IMG/VR virus record: IMGVR_UViG_3300027844_000448
Span: 1 to 26,013 of that record
Direction: 5' to 3' (one strand)
DNA length: 26,013 nt
Source of the DNA: a virus
Positions within the stretch are counted from its first letter, which is position 1, and the number at the start of each line of letters is the position of its first letter. The notes below the pieces were generated by a model. That model saw only the letters and a program-made list of their open reading frames with translations. It did not search any database and had not been told where the DNA came from. This document shows, one piece after another, positions 23,701-26,013 of this stretch. A program made the position numbers and the translations under genes.

Positions 23701-24855
23701 TTAGGTGAACATGGTATTGATTTTGATACTACTCCTAATGCAATGCAGATGTATAACAACCTCCGTAGAGAATACATAGGTCGTCAAGCATCCGCTGCTG
23801 TATTTGTATCAACTGGTATGGCTTATGGTCTAGCTGGTAATGTTCGTGGTCCTGGTCACCATGATCCAAGTCGTAGGCAAAAAGAAAGGGATAACCTTGG
23901 TTATATCCCATTCACCATTAAGATTCCAGGTACTGATATTTGGTTTGATTATCGTGGTTTAGGTGAACCTATCGCTAGTCTATTGACTGTTGTAGGTTCT
24001 AGTTCTTATTACTTAGGACAAACAGATACAGCTGTACATCAGGACATTCAGGATAAGCTTGCTTGGACTGTTACAGCAGCCTATACTAATCAAAGTTTTG
24101 TCTCTCAACTAGAACCTCTTGCTGGTCTTCTGACTGGTGATGAAACAGCTATCAATAGATTCGTTTCTAATGAAGTACGTTCATTCATACCACAATCTGG
24201 TGCATTAGGTGTAATGGCTAATGCTATCTCTAGTACTCAAAAGGACATTCATAATAATCTACTTGATTATGTTAAGAATCGTATTCCTGGTGTTAATGCT
24301 ATGTTACCTGAGCGGAGAGATTACTGGACAGGTGATGCACTGAACGATATCAATAACCCTATCTTACGTGCTATCAATGCTGGTAATCCGTTAAAGGTAA
24401 GTGAAGGTGTTGAGCCTTGGAGACAGGAACTACTTTCTATTGGATATGATGGTATGTCATTAATAACTAAAGATACTTCTGGTACTTTAGAATATCCTGC
24501 TGAAGTCCGTGATTTAATTTACGAACGTATGGGTGAAACACAACCTTGGAAAGAAGCTAAGCGTTTACTTGGTATGAAGAAGTATCAAAATGAAATTGCT
24601 GGTATTAAAAAAGCACGTACTGAAGGTTACACAACAGTTCAGATTAGAGCACAAGATACTGAAATCTTCGATGCCTTAGATGAAGTTGTGAAACGTTCTA
24701 AAAATACTGCAGAAGCTTCTGTAATGAGAGATAATAAGGATATAAGAGATTATATCAACTACGGTAAGCAGTCTAAAACCTACGTCGAACAAAACAGGAC
24801 TGAAGACGCGACACGAGTTCAAGATCAAATGAAGGTTCTACTCCAAAACATTTAA
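20707..24855 (+). CDS. large internal virion protein, T7 gp16-like
   Basis: 1382 residues, similar to T7 gp16 (1318). A Pro/Ala-rich disordered N-terminus (residues about 25-70) replaces the transglycosylase domain found in T7 gp16. A Gly/Ala-rich hydrophobic part (about 178-225, IPAGLAGTAAATYSGGIAAP) may insert in the inner membrane. The rest is long helices, with podoviral gp16-like segments such as FNNILSGLSAIRTGVGATVLN and the C-terminal part around KIPGTDIWFDYRGLGEPIASLL. In T7, gp15 and gp16 form a periplasmic tunnel and motor that pulls DNA in. Start by ATGA overlap. Position and size make the call; the domain loss is direct from sequence reading. Confidence 0.88.
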   Translation: MTEEEFLIWDDQQKQAAAEAANGGTSQLGPPQPAPAESTEAPQPTPEAPVAPPVQPTAPPQPVENTNTPEQQLNPVQQFAQNVQGVIEDPIGAVKNVQNAVASVTNPEIKDPNAALASDLTRMIPSAIANGPTGIITQALQDFGSDAIGNLPGLGWVDDQYDKNTRFQNPALQNIREKMSVLIPAGLAGTAAATYSGGIAAPAVVKGLASLALSVGADATIAAVSDQSETENNTLRDLDDMFPNLNIPDRFKTLDGDSPEVRTEKHIYDSIGMSLVGEFLGFSMQVGKPLMKWMVPLNKNAEIYKAGQLSTVMDRETAAALATIDEQVSLGIVDPKQLESLNVKRNELIQQAQTTGSSEVTTSRLEAAVERADDSRQVQIDEDGIAAIREAPESIEYDPTITSKITNEMNVPRSAIPPGNVARNMADVAALKRGISPGSGTPAPVLTSPMIRKGLGVDGTTRNVVVGLAEATRSTGRFAAVVDGVRMNKPEMDSSAWKVYQDIILADSVEDVRQLFASRRDIKNILDGQIDYVNEEQAMGIGFAMRDLVNTYLGREVTEASARVMDTLGREVMAQTKALVDFGSAANKEVVMDNVFDKLNFLMDEYAINKYVSGWQLQNKRWWQGRFGNQAGEQLAMTTKQFDDAIKKKKGMNKALTDEIKQLAKENPEMADAMVDAYAMSNGDVDTLVKLNKYVEQQLDPLSSFISPRGATKMTSFASGLWSVKFNNILSGLSAIRTGVGATVLNTLKATNAITGAGLESIVTRDPAALRESMYIYSAWSETNMRSLKYGWSQWKRANADPNFAQEASRQDFVFESEKNLEILDKVAASWGDDKFGKKFFYNWNKTNHEVSKSPFMRWGTNAMIGVDGFTKSTQATLQSRAEIYLDAAKKGVDVKNFREAERINYSKMFDSEGRLTNEAAKNAAGEINMNLDDGLASVISSATNQVPVMRSLFTFPKTGLNALKYASSYTPLMAIPGMSKYTKLLHAGKDIDKIKLALGEHGIDFDTTPNAMQMYNNLRREYIGRQASAAVFVSTGMAYGLAGNVRGPGHHDPSRRQKERDNLGYIPFTIKIPGTDIWFDYRGLGEPIASLLTVVGSSSYYLGQTDTAVHQDIQDKLAWTVTAAYTNQSFVSQLEPLAGLLTGDETAINRFVSNEVRSFIPQSGALGVMANAISSTQKDIHNNLLDYVKNRIPGVNAMLPERRDYWTGDALNDINNPILRAINAGNPLKVSEGVEPWRQELLSIGYDGMSLITKDTSGTLEYPAEVRDLIYERMGETQPWKEAKRLLGMKKYQNEIAGIKKARTEGYTTVQIRAQDTEIFDALDEVVKRSKNTAEASVMRDNKDIRDYINYGKQSKTYVEQNRTEDATRVQDQMKVLLQNI

Positions 24856-24864
24856 ATATTAACT

Positions 24865-26013
24865 ATGACAATATTAACAGAAAATCTAATTAATGGTAGT
24901 GGTTCCAATACTTATAATTTTACCTTTCCTGTCATTGGTGACGGTGATGTAAGGGTTCAATTAAGAGAGTTTGATCCCTCCAGACCACCTTCCAATCAAG
25001 TCGTATCTCAAGTAGATACCTCAGCATTCACTGAATTACGTGATCCTAATAGGGTTGTCTTCTCACCAATTCCAGAAGATACTATTTATCAACTAGCTAA
25101 TGGTGATGTACGGACTACATCAACTGGAGGTTACCAAGTTGTTATCCGTATCTATCGTGATACTGAGATCAATAGTTCTACTGCATTCTTCTATCCTGGT
25201 TCTGCAGTCAGAGCAGAGGATTTGAATGAGAACTTCAGACAACTACTATTTGCTGCTCAGGAAGACGCTACAGACATTGGACAGATTCAGGGTTCTGTGC
25301 TTCCTGATGACAGCATCACAACTAATAAGATCAGAGATGGTGCTATTACCACACCTAAACTAGCAGATGGTGCAGTAACCACTGAGAAGTTAGCTGATGG
25401 TGCAGTAACACCTGATAAATTAGATCGTGAGTATCTTACTGATGCACCAAGTAATGGTGTTCAGTACACACGACGTGATGCTAACTGGTCTGCTGTTGAA
25501 ACTGATTACACAGAGATTAGTCCTACACCACCTCCTAATGCTGTACCTGGTCAATCCTGGTATGACTCAAAGGATGGTCGTACTTATATCTATTATGAAG
25601 ATACTGATAGTTCCCAGTGGGTTGAGATGAACCCCAGTTGGAATGGTTCAGTTGCTGATAACTCTGTTACTACATCCAAGCTTGTAGATGGTTCTGTAAC
25701 CCCTGTGAAGCTTGATCGTACTTATGTAGAGCCTGGGGATAACGTCTCCACTCTGACTAATGACGCTGGTTACATTACTTCAGCTGCTGCTGATGTCTGG
25801 ACACGCGACGGCACAACGCTGAAGCCTGCTAATGATGGCGATTCGATTGAAGCGGGGGCGGCCAGCTTTGCGGGTAATATCACAGCTGGAGATTATCCTA
25901 ATCCTACAGCATATATTTCAGCTCAAAATTTATTAGCTAGCGTTAATCCAAAGGCTGCTACTACAAATTCTTGCGGTGTCGCTGTCTACACAGATGGTTC
26001 TAATAACGGGGCA
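24865..26013 (+). CDS. main tail fibre, T7 gp17-like N-terminal part (partial)
   Basis: 383 codons, open at the right edge; ATG 24865, nine bases after the previous stop. Residues 1-150 are the T7 gp17-type tail-anchoring domain ([19 protein letters not shown], then [20 protein letters not shown]). Next come [15 protein letters not shown]-type repeats (about residues 152-190 and again near 270-290), a beta module ([20 protein letters not shown]) and, from about residue 310, a [20 protein letters not shown] segment with a GC-rich codon pattern unlike the rest. The receptor-binding end lies outside the window. The gene anchors fibres to the gp11/gp12 tail. Confidence 0.9.
   Translation, partial: MTILTENLINGSGSNTYNFTFPVIGDGDVRVQLREFDPSRPPSNQVVSQVDTSAFTELRDPNRVVFSPIPEDTIYQLANGDVRTTSTGGYQVVIRIYRDTEINSSTAFFYPGSAVRAEDLNENFRQLLFAAQEDATDIGQIQGSVLPDDSITTNKIRDGAITTPKLADGAVTTEKLADGAVTPDKLDREYLTDAPSNGVQYTRRDANWSAVETDYTEISPTPPPNAVPGQSWYDSKDGRTYIYYEDTDSSQWVEMNPSWNGSVADNSVTTSKLVDGSVTPVKLDRTYVEPGDNVSTLTNDAGYITSAAADVWTRDGTTLKPANDGDSIEAGAASFAGNITAGDYPNPTAYISAQNLLASVNPKAATTNSCGVAVYTDGSNNGA
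25336..25425 (+). repeat. three tandem 30-bp repeats in the tail fibre gene
   Basis: Units start at 25336, 25366 and 25396 with GATGGTGC and encode [20 protein letters not shown] and [10 protein letters not shown]. Related degenerate copies recur near 25655-25720. Such decapeptide repeats are common in cyanophage fibre shafts and allow length variation by recombination. Confidence 0.85.

Noticed and set aside
25336-25425. Regular 30-bp repeats that could suggest a CRISPR-like array
   Set aside because: No spacers; the repeats are contiguous, in frame and encode fibre decapeptides.
1-26013. Integrase, insertion sequences or host-type mobile genes
   Set aside because: None of the reading frames shows recombinase or transposase motifs, and gene order is continuous with T7-like phages.

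Overview
The window is a right-hand (late, structural) stretch of a T7-like marine cyanophage genome, a podovirus infecting Synechococcus or Prochlorococcus. Three things support this: the T7 order of virion genes (portal, scaffold, major capsid, tail tubes A and B, three internal virion proteins, tail fibre); a viral D1 gene (psbA) with a high-light-inducible protein gene (hli); and a compact class I ribonucleotide reductase pair of the type found in cyanopodoviruses. Every supported gene is on the + strand. Genes are tightly packed, often joined by ATGA or TAATG stop/start overlaps, so most are probably co-transcribed and translationally coupled.

Layout. 1-1 kb: 3' end of a T7 gp6-like exonuclease, a 77-residue unknown protein, a DUF3310 protein and a MazG-like pyrophosphohydrolase. 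1-3.2 kb: nrdA and nrdB (nucleotide supply) and a small unknown gene. 3.2-6.3 kb: a probable virion-associated protein, portal, a small basic protein and scaffold. 6.3-7.3 kb: hli, a secreted four-cysteine protein, an RlpA-like double-psi barrel protein and a 47-residue basic protein, ending in a hairpin with a T-run. 7.36-8.6 kb: tRNA-Pro(UGG) and psbA. 8.6-11.9 kb: an accessory block with a collagen-like protein, a collar-domain fibre, two very small proteins and a C39-like papain-fold protease. 11.9-12.1 kb: a structured non-coding gap. 12.1-13.5 kb: major capsid protein and two small genes, closed by a strong UUCG-loop terminator, as T7 closes gene 10 with its late terminator. 13.5-24.9 kb: tail tubes A and B and three internal virion proteins. 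24.9 kb to the end: the N-terminal part of the main tail fibre, cut by the window edge.

How the genes work together. Host DNA is degraded and dNTPs are remade by the exonuclease, MazG-like protein and Nrd proteins while Hli and D1 keep host photosynthesis running. The structural genes then build a T7-style particle whose ejected proteins carry peptidoglycan-cleaving domains. The parts least explained by standard cyanopodovirus biology are: the NrdB metal site without the usual radical tyrosine; the RlpA-like protein lacking one expected catalytic acid; the collagen/collar fibre/C39 block between psbA and the capsid gene; the tRNA T-arm-like hairpin at 11.9 kb; and the incomplete M23-like tail on the second internal virion protein.
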